Origin: Oxalobacteraceae bacterium CAVE-383 | Lineage (GTDB): Bacteria > Pseudomonadota > Gammaproteobacteria > Burkholderiales > Burkholderiaceae_D | Assembly (NCBI GenBank): GCA_004134995.1 | Contig: REGP01000001.1 | Span: 496,001-560,000, forward strand | Direction of reading: 5' to 3' | Length of the DNA: 64,000 nt | Part shown: one piece after another, positions 40,336-51,907 of the stretch | Numbering within the stretch: the stretch's first letter is position 1 | How the letters are laid out: every line of letters starts with the position of its first letter | Made by a program: the position numbers and the translations under genes | The notes under the pieces: generated by a model | Told to the model about the DNA's origin: nothing | Seen by the model: the letters and a program-made list of their open reading frames with translations, nothing else | Database searches by the model: none

Positions 40336-40983
40336 ATGGCATACGATCTCGAAGAGCAGGAACAACTCGACAGCATCAAGGCGTGGTGGGCCAAGCATGG
40401 CAACTGGCTGACCTGGGTTGCGATCGCAGTGCTGGCGGCTTATGCCTGCTGGTCCGGATGGGGCTACTATCAGCGCAGGCAATCCCTGCAGGCGGCGCAG
40501 TTGTACGAAGCGCTGCAAACGGCAAATACGGCGAAAGATCATGCCAAGGTCATGCGCGTGGCCAGCGATATCCAGGATAAATTTTCCGCTACGCCTTATG
40601 CCCAGATGAGCGCATTGCTGGCTGCAAAATCGGCCTTTGACGCCAATGACTCGAACGCCGCCAAAAGCCAGCTGCAATGGGTGGTTGAACACCACCGGGA
40701 CGCGGAATACAAGGCCATCGCGGCGATTCGCCTGGCCGGCCTTCAGCTCGACGCCAAGCAGTATGACGACGCATTGAAGACGCTGTCGGGCGATTTTCCC
40801 GCGCAATTCGCCGGCGCGATCGCCGACCGCAAGGGCGATATCCTGTATGCGCAAAACAAGCTGCCTGAAGCGCGCGATGCTTATCAGCAAGCGCTCGACA
40901 AGACCGAAGCGAAAGATCCGGGCCGCCAGCTGATTCAATTGAAGCTGGATGCGCTCGGCGGTTCGGCGAAAGCAGCGGCGTAA
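40336..40983 (+). CDS. yfgM: YfgM-like ancillary SecYEG translocon subunit
   Basis: A 215-residue protein with a short cytosolic N-terminus (AYDLEEQEQLDSIKAWW), one membrane helix (residues about 24-44) and a TPR-like periplasmic domain. YfgM associates with PpiD at the Sec translocon in E. coli. The hisS-yfgM-bamB-der order is the same as in E. coli. Confidence 0.93.
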   Translation: MAYDLEEQEQLDSIKAWWAKHGNWLTWVAIAVLAAYACWSGWGYYQRRQSLQAAQLYEALQTANTAKDHAKVMRVASDIQDKFSATPYAQMSALLAAKSAFDANDSNAAKSQLQWVVEHHRDAEYKAIAAIRLAGLQLDAKQYDDALKTLSGDFPAQFAGAIADRKGDILYAQNKLPEARDAYQQALDKTEAKDPGRQLIQLKLDALGGSAKAAA

Positions 40984-41097
40984 TCCACCAAGATACAAGA
41001 CACTGAATACAGGAGCGCCGGCGGCGCGCCGGGCGGGATCTGCCGGTATGGCGGTTCCGGATCGAATGCAGGCTTGAATGCAATTAAAGGAAGCAAT

Positions 41098-42267
41098 ATG
41101 CGTACAGTTTTCAAATATGCCGGTAAATATGTTTGCGTACTCGCGGCAGCCGTTGCCGTGGCGTCGTTGTCCGGCTGTTCCCTGTTTTCCTGGATGACCA
41201 GCAAGAAGGTCATCAATCCGCCGTCGCCGCTGGTGGAATTCAAGGCAACGCAGAATCCGCGCACGCTGTGGAAAGTATCGCTGCCGAAGAGCGGCGTCTA
41301 TCAATTCTCGCCTGCGCTTGCGGGCGACAGCATTTATGCCGCCGCCGCCGACGGCACCGTGATACGGGTCAATGCGGTCAGCGGCCAGACCGTCTGGCGC
41401 ATCGACGCCAAGATGAAACTGACCGCCGGCGTCGGCAGCGACGGTTCGACCGTGGCCGTGGCGGGTGAAAAGGGCGTTGTGCTGGCTTATGACGGCGCGG
41501 GAAAATTTCTCTGGAAGGCGCAGGCAAGCAGCGAAATCCTGTCGGCGCCGGCAGTCGGTTCCGGTCTGGTGATCGTACGCAGCCTGGACAGCAAGATTGC
41601 CGCCTATGACGCCCTGACCGGCGAACGCCGCTGGCTGGCGCAACGCAATACGCCTTCGCTGACCTTGCGCAATGCGCCGGGTATCGTGATTGTGTCGCAG
41701 ACCGCCTATGTCGCCTTGCCGGGCGGCCGTTTGTCGGCGCTGCTGCTGACCAATGGCGGACCGCGCTGGGAAGTGCCGGTCGGCGATCCGCGCGGCACCA
41801 CCGAACTGGAACGCGTTTCCGACGTTTCGGGCCTGCCGACGGTTGCCGGCAATACCGTCTGCGCGGTCGCCTTCCAGGGCCGCATCGGTTGCTTCGACGC
41901 CGCAAGCGGCGCGTTGCACTGGATCAAGAATTTCTCCAGCACGGTCGGCCTGGGCATCGATGAAAGCTATGTTTTTGCTTCCGACGAGCGTGGCGGCGTG
42001 GTCGAATTCGCGCGCGATTCGGGCGCCATCCTGTGGCGCAACGACAAAATGGCCTATCGCCAATTGTCGGCGCCGGCTTCGATCGGCAGCAGTGTGGCAG
42101 TCGGCGACTACCAGGGCTACATCCATTTCCTCTCGCGCGAGAACGGCAATCTGGTGGCGCGCGTGGCGACCGATGGCAGCGCTATCATTTCCAATCCTGT
42201 CGTCGTAGGCGGCAGCGTTGTTTTTCAAACCCAAGCAGGATCATTGGTTGCGTTGGCAACCGAATAG
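41098..42267 (+). CDS. bamB: outer membrane assembly lipoprotein BamB
   Basis: A 389-residue lipoprotein with the lipobox LSGC after a hydrophobic signal, then repeated PQQ-like beta-propeller blades ([34 protein letters not shown]). It is a scaffold of the BAM complex that inserts outer-membrane proteins. The ATG at 41098 has AAAGGAAG about 6 nt upstream; the earlier in-frame ATG (41074) is less likely. The stop is 7 bp before der. Confidence 0.95.
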   Translation: MRTVFKYAGKYVCVLAAAVAVASLSGCSLFSWMTSKKVINPPSPLVEFKATQNPRTLWKVSLPKSGVYQFSPALAGDSIYAAAADGTVIRVNAVSGQTVWRIDAKMKLTAGVGSDGSTVAVAGEKGVVLAYDGAGKFLWKAQASSEILSAPAVGSGLVIVRSLDSKIAAYDALTGERRWLAQRNTPSLTLRNAPGIVIVSQTAYVALPGGRLSALLLTNGGPRWEVPVGDPRGTTELERVSDVSGLPTVAGNTVCAVAFQGRIGCFDAASGALHWIKNFSSTVGLGIDESYVFASDERGGVVEFARDSGAILWRNDKMAYRQLSAPASIGSSVAVGDYQGYIHFLSRENGNLVARVATDGSAIISNPVVVGGSVVFQTQAGSLVALATE

Positions 42268-42274
42268 TGAATTG

Positions 42275-43618
42275 ATGAAGCCGGTAATTGCACTTGTAGG
42301 TCGTCCCAATGTCGGTAAATCGACGCTGTTTAACCGGCTCACCCGTTCCAGGGATGCGCTGGTGGCAGACTTGCCCGGCCTGACCCGGGACCGCCATTAT
42401 GGCGAAGGCAGGATGGGCGAGCGGCCGTTCCTGGTCATCGACACCGGCGGATTCGAGCCGGTGGCCAAGGAAGGCATCATGCACGAAATGGCCAAGCAGA
42501 CCAAGCAGGCAGTGGTCGAAGCCGATATCGTGATTTTTATCGTCGACGGACGCCAGGGCCTGACGCCGCACGACAAGACCATTACCGATTTCCTGCGCAA
42601 GTCCGGACGTTCCGTCATGCTGGTCGTGAACAAGTCCGAAGGCATGAAATACACTGCCGTCACCGCCGATTTCTATGAACTGGGCATGGGCGATCCGTAC
42701 GTGATCTCGGCCGCGCACGGCGATGGCGTGAATGATCTGGTGGAAGAGGCGATCGACCTTGCATTTGCGCAGCGCGGCCCGGCCGTGGAAGATCCTGACG
42801 TGGCCGCGCGCGGCATCAAGATCGCAATCGTCGGCCGTCCGAACGTCGGCAAGTCGACGCTGGTCAATACGCTGTTGGGCGAAGAACGCGTGATTGCGTT
42901 CGACATGCCCGGCACGACGCGCGATTCGATCGAAATTCCGTTCGAACGCGACGGCAAGCAATACACGCTGATCGATACCGCCGGCATCCGGCGGCGCGGC
43001 AAGGTGTTCGAGGCGATCGAAAAGTTTTCGGTGGTCAAGACCCTGCAATCGATTTCGGAAGCGAATGTGGTGGTGCTGCTGTTGGACGCGCAACAGGATA
43101 TTTCCGAACAGGACGCGCATATCGCCGGCTTCGTGCTCGAAACCGGGCGCGCCCTGGTGGTCGGCGTCAACAAGTGGGATGGCCTGGTCAGTGACCGCCG
43201 CGACGAAATCAAGATGGATATCGAGCGCAAGCTGAATTTCCTGTCGTTCGCCAAGTTTCACTTCATTTCCGCACTAAAATCGACCGGTATCGGCCCATTC
43301 ATGAAATCGATCGATTCGGCCTATGCGGCGGCGATGGCCAATCTGACTACGCCCAAGCTGACGCGCGCGCTGATCGAGGCTGTCGAGCATCAGCAGCCGC
43401 GGCGCAAGGGTTCGATTCGTCCGAAATTGCGCTACGCCCACCAGGGCGGGCAAAATCCGCCGATTGTGGTGATTCACGGCAATGCGCTGGAATCCATCGA
43501 CGACAACTATAAACGTTATCTCGAGAAGCATTTCCGCGAAACTTTCGCCTTGGTTGGTACTCCATTGAGAATCGAATTCCGTTCAAGTAGAAACCCGTAC
43601 GCCCGTGCGGATAAATAG
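42275..43618 (+). CDS. der: ribosome-assembly GTPase Der (EngA)
   Basis: A 447-residue protein with two tandem GTPase domains: P-loops [14 protein letters not shown] (residues 8-21) and [14 protein letters not shown], plus DTGGF, DTAGI, NKSE and NKWD elements. A C-terminal KH-like domain follows. It acts in 50S assembly. The start at 42275 follows the bamB stop directly. A gap of 218 bp separates it from hfq; no convincing promoter was found there. Confidence 0.98.
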   Translation: MKPVIALVGRPNVGKSTLFNRLTRSRDALVADLPGLTRDRHYGEGRMGERPFLVIDTGGFEPVAKEGIMHEMAKQTKQAVVEADIVIFIVDGRQGLTPHDKTITDFLRKSGRSVMLVVNKSEGMKYTAVTADFYELGMGDPYVISAAHGDGVNDLVEEAIDLAFAQRGPAVEDPDVAARGIKIAIVGRPNVGKSTLVNTLLGEERVIAFDMPGTTRDSIEIPFERDGKQYTLIDTAGIRRRGKVFEAIEKFSVVKTLQSISEANVVVLLLDAQQDISEQDAHIAGFVLETGRALVVGVNKWDGLVSDRRDEIKMDIERKLNFLSFAKFHFISALKSTGIGPFMKSIDSAYAAAMANLTTPKLTRALIEAVEHQQPRRKGSIRPKLRYAHQGGQNPPIVVIHGNALESIDDNYKRYLEKHFRETFALVGTPLRIEFRSSRNPYARADK

Positions 43619-43836
43619 AGTTTTCGCCTGTAAGCTTCAAATTTTGTTTCGATATCCGGATTTTAAGCAGTAGGATAGATGTCCTGACTGTTTGCAGCCG
43701 GATCGTCGTCATAAATCAACCGACGCTGAATGCATACGTAACGCAGGTGTAACCGTTTGTTAGTATTACGTGCGCGGCACTTGAAAAAGCGCCGCGCGCC
43801 TCCAGATTTCATTTACATCAACATAGTGGAGCCGCC

Positions 43837-44082
43837 ATGAGCAACAATAAAGGGCAATTGTTACAAGACCCCTTCCTGAATGCCCTTAGAAAAGAGCATG
43901 TCGCTGTTTCGATTTACCTCGTTAATGGCATTAAGCTTCAAGGACACATCGAATCTTTCGATCAATACGTCGTCCTGCTTCGCAACACCGTCACACAAAT
44001 GGTTTATAAGCACGCCATTTCCACTGTGGTTCCTGCCCGTGCTGTAAATTTAAGCCTTGAATCACCCGACGCCGCTGAATAA
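43837..44082 (+). CDS. hfq: RNA chaperone Hfq
   Basis: An 81-residue Sm-like protein. The Sm1 motif ([19 protein letters not shown]) and Sm2 motif ([12 protein letters not shown]) are intact, and the acidic C-terminal tail is short, typical of betaproteobacteria. It forms hexamers that pair small RNAs with mRNAs. GTGGAG is just upstream of the ATG. The hflX reading frame overlaps its 3' end. Confidence 0.98.
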   Translation: MSNNKGQLLQDPFLNALRKEHVAVSIYLVNGIKLQGHIESFDQYVVLLRNTVTQMVYKHAISTVVPARAVNLSLESPDAAE

Positions 44083-45229
44083 TGCGGTTAACGGCGCAGC
44101 GCGCAATGAAATGCGCGCTGTCCTGATCGGCCTGGATTTTGGCAAGGGAAACTTTGCCACCAGCCTGGATGAGCTGTTTCTGCTTTCGCAATCCGCCGGC
44201 GTCGACCCTGTCACGACCATCTCCGGCAAGCGCGCCAGTCCCGATGCCGCGCTGTTCGTCGGTTCCGGCAAGGCGCAGGAAATTGCCGACGTCATCGCCG
44301 ATCTCGATCTCGAACTCGCCATTTTCAATCATGCGCTTTCTCCGGCGCAGCAGCGCAATCTCGAACGCGTGCTGAAAGTCCGCGTGCTCGACCGCACCAG
44401 CCTGATCCTCGACATCTTTGCCCAACGCGCCAAAAGCCATGAAGGCAAGGTCCAGGTCGAACTGGCGCAATTGCAGCATCTGGCGACGCGCCTGATTCGC
44501 GGCTGGACCCACCTTGAACGTCAAAAGGGCGGTATCGGCCTGCGCGGTCCCGGCGAAACGCAATTGGAAACCGACCGCCGGCTGCTGGGTTTGCGCGTCA
44601 AGGCCTTGCGCGGCCAATTGCAAAAGCTGCAACGTCAGCATGCCACCCAGCGCCGGGCGCGTGGCCGCAGCTCGACCTTTTCGGTCTCGCTGGTCGGCTA
44701 TACCAATGCCGGAAAATCCACCGTTTTCAACAGCATGACCAAGGCCGGCGCCTATGCCGCCGACCAGTTGTTCGCCACGCTGGACACCACATCGCGCCGC
44801 ATCTATATGGGCGAGGCCGGCAATGTCGTGCTGTCCGATACGGTCGGCTTCATCCGCGAATTGCCGCATCAGCTGGTTGCCGCTTTCCGCGCCACCCTGG
44901 AGGAAACCATCCATGCCGATCTGCTGCTGCATGTGGTGGATGCTGCCAGTCCGGTGCGCATGGAACAGATCGAGCAGGTCAACATGGTTTTGAAGGAAAT
45001 CGGCGCCGATCACATTCCGCAGATTCTGGTGTGGAACAAGATTGACGCCGCGGGGCTGGAACCACGGGTTGAGCGGGATGAGTATGATAAAATCCAGCGA
45101 GTTTTCATCAGCGCTCGGACCGGTTCTGGCTCGGATTTGCTGCGTGGCGCCATTTCGGAATATGCAGCGGCCAGTGTCCAAACTGTCGGCCAGACATCGG
45201 TTGACGATTCTCAGGATGTGCATGCCTAG
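44057..45229 (+). CDS. hflX: GTPase HflX
   Basis: A protein of up to 390 residues. An HflX N-terminal domain ([28 protein letters not shown]) precedes a GTPase domain with P-loop [13 protein letters not shown], switch [10 protein letters not shown] and [10 protein letters not shown]. It splits stalled or heat-stressed ribosomes in E. coli. Start: TTG at 44057 overlaps hfq by 26 bp; ATG at 44111 gives the more family-like [11 protein letters not shown] but no SD. Neither can be settled here. Confidence 0.94.
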   Translation: MNHPTPLNNAVNGAARNEMRAVLIGLDFGKGNFATSLDELFLLSQSAGVDPVTTISGKRASPDAALFVGSGKAQEIADVIADLDLELAIFNHALSPAQQRNLERVLKVRVLDRTSLILDIFAQRAKSHEGKVQVELAQLQHLATRLIRGWTHLERQKGGIGLRGPGETQLETDRRLLGLRVKALRGQLQKLQRQHATQRRARGRSSTFSVSLVGYTNAGKSTVFNSMTKAGAYAADQLFATLDTTSRRIYMGEAGNVVLSDTVGFIRELPHQLVAAFRATLEETIHADLLLHVVDAASPVRMEQIEQVNMVLKEIGADHIPQILVWNKIDAAGLEPRVERDEYDKIQRVFISARTGSGSDLLRGAISEYAAASVQTVGQTSVDDSQDVHA

Positions 45230-45273
45230 GCACGCATGACCAGTTTTATTAATTAGAAGACGGATCGTAACGA

Positions 45274-46581
45274 ATGCTTGTTTCCCTACTTAAACGGCTT
45301 GGATTGAAATTTTCGCTCAACGATCCGCAATGGGGCCGCGGATCCCAGGACGAAAATCGTCAAAATCAAAATAACGGCGACAAGCGTCCGAACGGCGGTC
45401 CGCCGGATCTGGATCAGTTGTGGCGCGATTTCAATCAGCGTTTCAACCGCCTGTTGGGCAAAAAGAACGATGGCGGCAATTCCGGCAATTCGGACGGCGG
45501 CGATTTCAGGAAAGACGGCATGAAGGGCACCGGCATCGGCGCCGGCATCATTGCGGCGATCGCATTGTGCCTGTGGCTGGCCAGCGGTTTCTTCATCGTG
45601 CAGGAAGGCCAGACCGCCGTGGTGTTGACGTTCGGCAAATATAGCTATACCACCATGCCGGGCTTCAACTGGCGCTGGCCGTATCCGATCCAGAGTCATG
45701 AAGTGGTCAATTTGTCCCAACTGCGCACGGTCGAGATCGGCTATCGCGCCAATGCGCGCAACAAGCAGGCCAAGGAAGCGCTGATGCTGACCGACGATGA
45801 AAACATCATCGACATTCAGTTCGCGGTGCAATACAAGCTCAAGAGCGCCGCCGAATGGATTTTCAACAACAGCGACCAGGAAGAAATGGTGCGCCAGGTG
45901 GCCGAGACCTCGATCCGCGAAATCGTCGGCCGCAGCAAGATGGATTACGTGTTGTACGAAGGCCGCGAGAAAGTCGCGCTGGACGTCGGCCAGCTGATGC
46001 AGCAGATACTGGATCACTACAAGTCGGGCGTGCAGGTCACCAATGTGACCATGCAGGGTGTGCAGCCGCCCGAACAGGTACAGGCCGCGTTCGACGATGC
46101 GGTCAAGGCCGGCCAGGATCGCGAGCGTCTCAAGAATGAAGGACAGGCTTATGCCAATGACGTGATTCCGAAAGCCAGCGGCGCGGCCTCGCGCCTGATG
46201 CAGGAATCGGAAGCCTATCGTTCGCGCGTGGTCGCCACCGCCGAAGGCGATGCCTCCCGCTTCAAGCAGGTGCTGACCGAATATCAGAAAGCGCCGGCAG
46301 TTACCCGCGACCGCATGTATCTGGACACCATGAAGCAGATTTTCACCAATACCACCAAAGTCATGGTCGATACCAAAGCAGGAAATAATCTGATTTATTT
46401 GCCGTTGGACAAATTGATCGCGCAGACTTCGAGCGATGCCGCCAAGCAACAGCAGGCCACGCCGTCATTGCCTTCGCCACTGCCTGGCGCTTCCGGCGCC
46501 GATCTGGGCGTGCAGATGGATCCGGCGCGCGACATGCGTTCACGCGACCCGATTGATCTGCGTTCACGGGAGGGCCGATAA
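45274..46581 (+). CDS. hflK: FtsH protease modulator HflK
   Basis: A 435-residue protein. A Gly/Asn/Asp-rich cytosolic N-terminus is followed by a membrane helix (about 87-109) and a periplasmic SPFH/band-7 domain (QEGQTAVVLTFGKYSYT onwards). HflK and HflC assemble around FtsH. The first bases of hflC overlap its TAA (TAATG). Confidence 0.96.
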   Translation: MLVSLLKRLGLKFSLNDPQWGRGSQDENRQNQNNGDKRPNGGPPDLDQLWRDFNQRFNRLLGKKNDGGNSGNSDGGDFRKDGMKGTGIGAGIIAAIALCLWLASGFFIVQEGQTAVVLTFGKYSYTTMPGFNWRWPYPIQSHEVVNLSQLRTVEIGYRANARNKQAKEALMLTDDENIIDIQFAVQYKLKSAAEWIFNNSDQEEMVRQVAETSIREIVGRSKMDYVLYEGREKVALDVGQLMQQILDHYKSGVQVTNVTMQGVQPPEQVQAAFDDAVKAGQDRERLKNEGQAYANDVIPKASGAASRLMQESEAYRSRVVATAEGDASRFKQVLTEYQKAPAVTRDRMYLDTMKQIFTNTTKVMVDTKAGNNLIYLPLDKLIAQTSSDAAKQQQATPSLPSPLPGASGADLGVQMDPARDMRSRDPIDLRSREGR

Positions 46582-47474
46582 TGAATCGCCTCATCTCCCT
46601 GATCATCGGCGCCTTCATCATCATCTGGCTGCTGAGCGCAACCATCTTTACCGTCGATCAACGGCAGTTCGCCATCGTCTTCGCCCTGGGCGAAGTCAAG
46701 CAGGTGATTCGCGAACCCGGCCTGCATTTCAAGCTGCCGCCGCCATTCCAGAACGTGATCTACCTGGATAAGCGCATCCTGACCATCGATACCGGCGACG
46801 CCGACCGTTTCATTACCGCCGAGAAGAAAAACATCCTGGTCGATACTTTCGTCAAGTGGCGCATCGCCGATCCGCGCCTGTATTTCATCAGCCTGGGCGG
46901 CGACGAACAGCGCGCGCAGGACCGCATGTCGCAAATCGTCAAGGCGGCGCTGAATGAGGAAATCACCAAGCGCGCCGTGCGTGAAGTCATTTCCGGCGAA
47001 CGCGGCAAGGTAATGACCGCGCTGCAGGTGAAAGTGGAAGCGGAAGCCAAGCAGATCGGCCTGGAAATCGTCGATATTCGCTTGAAGCGGGTCGATTACG
47101 TGGAACAGATCAATAATTCGGTGTACGACCGGATGAAGTCCGAGCGGGTGCGCGTGGCCAACGAATTACGCTCGACAGGTTCGGCGGAATCGGAGAAAAT
47201 CCGTGCCGACGCGGATCGTCAGCGCACCGTGATCCTGGCAGAGGCTTATCGCGATGCGGAAAAGATCCGCGGCGAAGGCGATGCCAAGGCATCCCAGATT
47301 TATGCGCAGGCCTTCGGTCAGAATCCGGAGTTCTACAAGTTTTACCGCAGCCTTGAAGCATATCGCGCAAGTTTCAAGGATCGCCACGACGTGCTGGTGG
47401 TCGATCCGAACTCCGAGTTTTTCAAGTATTTCAAAAATGGCGGCGGAGGCAGTGTTTCCGGCGCGAAGAAATAA
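46581..47474 (+). CDS. hflC: FtsH protease modulator HflC
   Basis: A 297-residue SPFH protein with an N-terminal membrane helix (about residues 5-25) and the band-7 region starting TVDQRQFAIVFALGEVKQV. Its start overlaps the hflK stop by one base, consistent with equal production. Downstream, the small yjeT (DUF2065) gene found here in many proteobacteria is absent. Confidence 0.96.
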   Translation: MNRLISLIIGAFIIIWLLSATIFTVDQRQFAIVFALGEVKQVIREPGLHFKLPPPFQNVIYLDKRILTIDTGDADRFITAEKKNILVDTFVKWRIADPRLYFISLGGDEQRAQDRMSQIVKAALNEEITKRAVREVISGERGKVMTALQVKVEAEAKQIGLEIVDIRLKRVDYVEQINNSVYDRMKSERVRVANELRSTGSAESEKIRADADRQRTVILAEAYRDAEKIRGEGDAKASQIYAQAFGQNPEFYKFYRSLEAYRASFKDRHDVLVVDPNSEFFKYFKNGGGGSVSGAKK

Positions 47475-47526
47475 GCTGGATGGGACTGCCGTAAAAATGC
47501 TTTAGCGGCATTGATTACACTGATGG

Positions 47527-47560
47527 GAAGATGCTCGTCGCCGGGCATCTTTTCATTTTT
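47527..47560 (+). terminator. intrinsic terminator after hflC
   Basis: A 7-bp stem AAGATGC/GCATCTT (47528-47534/47545-47551) with a 10-nt loop, followed by TTCATTTTTT. It separates the hfq-hflXKC group from hisZ-purA. Confidence 0.7.
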
Positions 47561-47631
47561 TGCGTGCGCCGTCGTCGTCGATACGATGTCCGTACAAACA
47601 ATTTTGCTCTTTTTCTCCGATTTATTACCCT

Positions 47632-48783
47632 ATGCCTAATTGGCTCCTTCCCGAAAATATCGCCGACGTGTTGCCGTCGGAGGCACGAAAGATAGAAGAG
47701 CTGCGCCGCCAGGTCCTTGATCATTTCCGCCTTTACGGCTACGAACTGGTGATGCCGCCGATGCTCGAATATCTGGAGTCGCTGCTGACAGGCGCCGGCC
47801 AGGATACCGATTTACGGACCTTCAAGCTGGTCGATCAGCTTTCCGGCCGGACCATGGGCGTGCGCGCCGACATGACCACCCAGGTGGCGCGCATCGATGC
47901 GCATTTGCTCAACCGCAACTCGGTTACGCGTCTCTGTTACGCCGGCAGCGTGCTGCAGACCCGTCCGTCCGGCCTGCACGCCACGCGCGAACCGCTACAG
48001 ATCGGCGCCGAAATCTACGGCCATGCCGGGCTTGAAGCCGATGCCGAAATCCAGCAGCTCGCGCTGGCTTCGCTGCGCCTGGCGGGTTTCGGAAAAGTGC
48101 GCCTGGATCTATGCCACGTCGGCGTATTGCAGGCAATCATCGCCGGCGATCCGCTGGCCAGCCAGCAGGCGCCGCAATTGTTCACATTGCTGCAGGCCAA
48201 GGACATTCCCGATTTGCAGGCCATCAGCGCCGGTTTTGCGCCGGCCACGCGCAGCGCCTTGCTGGCCTTGCCCGGCCTGTACGGCGACGCCGCCGTCATC
48301 GGCCAGGCGCGCGCCGTATTGCCGCCGCTGCCGGGCATCGCCAAGGCGCTGGACGATTTGCAGCTGCTCATCGAGCAGGCTGCCGACGCCGATGTCATCA
48401 TCGATCTGGCCGACTTGCGCGGCTATCACTATCACAGCGGCGTGATGTTCGCGGCCTATGTGCCAGGGCTGCCGAACGCCGTGGCGCGCGGCGGACGTTA
48501 CGATCACGTCGGCGAGGCATTCGGCCGGGCGCGTCCGGCAACCGGCTTCTCGATGGATTTGCGGGAACTGGCGCGGTTGACGCCGGGCGCCGCCCGCAAG
48601 GCGGCCGTGCGGGCGCCATGGGGTACCGAGCCGGGATTGCAGCAGAAAATTACAGAGTTGCGCGCAGCGGGCGAAATCGTCATTCAAAGTCTGCCGGGTC
48701 ATGACAACGACCTGGACGAATTCGATTGCGACCGGGCAGTGGTCCGTCAAGACGGAAATTGGATTATCAAAAATTTGGGTTAA
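47632..48783 (+). CDS. hisZ: ATP phosphoribosyltransferase regulatory subunit HisZ
   Basis: A 383-residue HisRS-like protein without the anticodon-binding domain. It starts [15 protein letters not shown] and contains [19 protein letters not shown] and [14 protein letters not shown]. HisZ pairs with short-form HisG in histidine synthesis, so a short HisG is expected elsewhere. The start at 47632 gives the family N-terminus. It is 3 bp upstream of purA. Confidence 0.95.
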   Translation: MPNWLLPENIADVLPSEARKIEELRRQVLDHFRLYGYELVMPPMLEYLESLLTGAGQDTDLRTFKLVDQLSGRTMGVRADMTTQVARIDAHLLNRNSVTRLCYAGSVLQTRPSGLHATREPLQIGAEIYGHAGLEADAEIQQLALASLRLAGFGKVRLDLCHVGVLQAIIAGDPLASQQAPQLFTLLQAKDIPDLQAISAGFAPATRSALLALPGLYGDAAVIGQARAVLPPLPGIAKALDDLQLLIEQAADADVIIDLADLRGYHYHSGVMFAAYVPGLPNAVARGGRYDHVGEAFGRARPATGFSMDLRELARLTPGAARKAAVRAPWGTEPGLQQKITELRAAGEIVIQSLPGHDNDLDEFDCDRAVVRQDGNWIIKNLG

Positions 48784-50100
<1,317 letters not shown>

Positions 50101-50123
50101 TTCGCCATCGTCCTGTAAATAAT

Positions 50124-50684
50124 ATGTCTATTTCAACATCGGGCACGATCGGCAAGTCCGACGATAACGATCTTTGGGTTTCCTGGGACGATTACAATCG
50201 CGCCGTCGAGTCGCTGGCGCTGATTGTTTATGAGGCCGGCTATCGTTTCGACCAGGTGCTGTGCCTGGCGCGCGGCGGTCTGCGTCCCGGCGATGTGTTT
50301 TCCCGCATTTTCAACGTGCCGCTGGCGATCCTGTCGACCAGCTCGTATCGGGAAGAGGCGGGTACGCAGCGCGGCGAACTCGATATCGCCAAATACATCA
50401 CGATCACCAAGGGCAGCTTGTCCGGCAGGATCCTGCTGGTGGACGATCTGGTGGATTCGGGCATTACGCTGGAAAAGGTGCAGAACCACCTGAAGGAACA
50501 CTATCCCGCGGTGACCGAGGTCAAATCGGCGGTCATCTGGTGGAAAGCCTGTTCTGCCTTGCAGCCGGATTTTTATTTCAGGCATTTGCCGACGAATCCG
50601 TGGATTCATCAGCCGTTCGAGAATTATGACGGCCTGGGCGCGCATCAACTCGCCGCATGGGTCAAGAAGAGCCACGAATCGTAG
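50124..50684 (+). CDS. phosphoribosyltransferase (purine-type)
   Basis: A 186-residue PRT-fold protein. The PRPP-binding loop is ILLVDDLVDSGITL and a basic loop is CLARGGLRPGD. It probably salvages xanthine/guanine/hypoxanthine, in keeping with its place 23 bp after purA. The base specificity cannot be read from the sequence. Confidence 0.88.
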   Translation: MSISTSGTIGKSDDNDLWVSWDDYNRAVESLALIVYEAGYRFDQVLCLARGGLRPGDVFSRIFNVPLAILSTSSYREEAGTQRGELDIAKYITITKGSLSGRILLVDDLVDSGITLEKVQNHLKEHYPAVTEVKSAVIWWKACSALQPDFYFRHLPTNPWIHQPFENYDGLGAHQLAAWVKKSHES

Positions 50685-50713
50685 TGCTTGAAATAATGAC
50701 GTTTAGATAAGCA

Positions 50714-50749
50714 AAAACCCGTTTAAACCAAAAAGTTTAAACGGGTTTT
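50714..50749. terminator. bidirectional terminator, 15-bp perfect stem
   Basis: A perfect 15-bp stem (50714-50728/50735-50749) with a CAAAAA loop. T tracts are present in both directions. It ends the purA-phosphoribosyltransferase unit and, on the minus strand, tRNA-Leu copy 1, which finishes 12 bp away. Confidence 0.93.
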
Positions 50750-50760
50750 GTTTTATACCG

Positions 50761-50845
50761 TGGTGCCCACGGAGGGACTCGAACCCCCACACCTTGCGGC
50801 ACATGGACCTGAACCATGCGCGTCTACCAATTCCGCCACGTGGGC
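50761..50845 (-). tRNA. tRNA-Leu(CAG), copy 1
   Basis: An 85-nt class II tRNA on the minus strand with encoded CCA. The acceptor GCCCACG pairs with CGTGGGC, the anticodon loop is TTCAGGT (anticodon CAG) and the long variable arm and GGTTCGAGTCC T-loop are present. It is identical to the copy at 51666-51750. Confidence 0.97.
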
Positions 50846-50891
50846 CTGAAAGCCAAGCCCTACAAGGGTTACAGCACTTCCGACGTGCCGA

Positions 50892-50920
50892 ATAATACGT
50901 GCAATACGAATTCCGGTCAA
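50892..50920 (-). promoter_or_regulatory. promoter of tRNA-Leu copy 1
   Basis: On the minus strand, TTGACC (50915-50920), a 17-bp spacer and TATTAT (50892-50897). Transcription would begin near 50885, about 40 nt before the mature tRNA. The discriminator after the -10 is GC-containing, as in stringently controlled promoters. Confidence 0.75.
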
Positions 50921-51024
50921 CTGAAAACGGGCTATTTTTAATGCATTGCGTTAATTTGGCCGAGTCTGCATAATTCGACTAAATTCCGATGCATTTCTGC
51001 AATTGACCGCGCAAGTGAAAAAAC

Positions 51025-51480
51025 ATGGCTCTATCCGGCATATCGCAAACCACTGATACCTCCGCGTTCTCGTCACACACGCCGCCGGCGCCCACGACCG
51101 TTTTCACAACGGAGGGCCTGCCGGGAATCGCGCCGCCCGTCATCGCCAAAGCGGATGCGGCAGCGCCGGCCGATTCGGAAGCGCTGTCCAGCATCATTGC
51201 CAATCTGGGCAATAATTATGCAGGCGCGCAAACCTACAATGCCTCCGGCCAGCTGAATTCCGCCGCGCTTTCCGGCCAGGCGCCGACTGCGCAGGCTACA
51301 CCCCCCACGCCGGCGTACGAACAGGATCTGACGGATATGGTGGTGGTGAGTGCAGACGCGCCAGTCAAGGCGTCGGATGGCGCTTCGGGTATTTATACGC
51401 CTTCGGGCGATTTGCAGGATTTGCCGATCTACGTGGCGAATGCGCGCACTACCGGCACTATCGTCAATACCCAAGCCTAG
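51025..51480 (+). CDS. orphan hypothetical protein between two tRNA-Leu genes
   Basis: A 151-residue Ala/Thr/Ser/Pro-rich frame starting MALSGISQTTDTS. It has no signal peptide, membrane helix or recognised motif. Only a weak purine run (GTGAAAAAAC) precedes the ATG, and no promoter was identified. It may be a lineage-specific gene or non-coding remnant. The intact frame over 450 bp in GC-rich DNA is modest support. Confidence 0.45.
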   Translation: MALSGISQTTDTSAFSSHTPPAPTTVFTTEGLPGIAPPVIAKADAAAPADSEALSSIIANLGNNYAGAQTYNASGQLNSAALSGQAPTAQATPPTPAYEQDLTDMVVVSADAPVKASDGASGIYTPSGDLQDLPIYVANARTTGTIVNTQA

Positions 51481-51665
51481 AGGCCAGAGGCCAAGGCCGA
51501 TTGAGACGAATCAAGAAGATAGCGGATATAATGCAAACCTTGAGCAGGTTCGACTTGAAGGGAAGAGTTGGATTTTTACTGCAGATTTCTGAAATCAACT
51601 TTTGGAGCGCAGTTTTTGAAGCGCAACTCTTGAAGCGATTTTTGAAGCTTTTGCACCAAAACATC
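51481..51665. other. intergenic region with degenerate repeats
   Basis: No gene. Near the left edge there are GAGGCC/AAGGCC direct repeats. Around 51614-51650 there are three near-copies of TTTTTGAAGCG. A perfect TATAAT (51527-51532) with TTGAGA at a non-optimal 20-bp spacing faces plus and would run antisense into tRNA-Leu copy 2. Nothing here is convincing as a terminator for that tRNA. Confidence 0.4.
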
Positions 51666-51750
51666 TGGTGCCCACGGAGGGACTCGAACCCCCACACCTT
51701 GCGGCACATGGACCTGAACCATGCGCGTCTACCAATTCCGCCACGTGGGC
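51666..51750 (-). tRNA. tRNA-Leu(CAG), copy 2
   Basis: An 85-nt minus-strand tRNA with encoded CCA, identical over its length to copy 1; flanking sequences differ. The anticodon is CAG. Confidence 0.97.
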
Positions 51751-51768
51751 TTTACGCCAAAGAACGAG

Positions 51769-51796
51769 ATTATAAATTAAAGCAAACGGAAGTCAA
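51769..51796 (-). promoter_or_regulatory. promoter of tRNA-Leu copy 2
   Basis: On the minus strand, TTGACT (51791-51796), a 16-bp spacer and a perfect TATAAT (51769-51774). The start would be near 51762, only about 12 nt from the tRNA 5' end, a shorter leader than copy 1. Confidence 0.8.
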
Positions 51797-51907
51797 TCGC
51801 TTATCGTCAAACTTTTCAAATAATTCTCTCCAATTGGCTTGCCTGTTAGGCACACGGCACAGTCCTCCGGTACACTTAGCTCCGGTAATAACTTACAGAA
51901 CACTCTT

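Noticed and set aside
51501-51532. TTGAGA/TATAAT promoter facing rnr
   Set aside because: The 20-bp spacing is outside the normal range and the transcript would first run antisense through tRNA-Leu; kept only as a remark.
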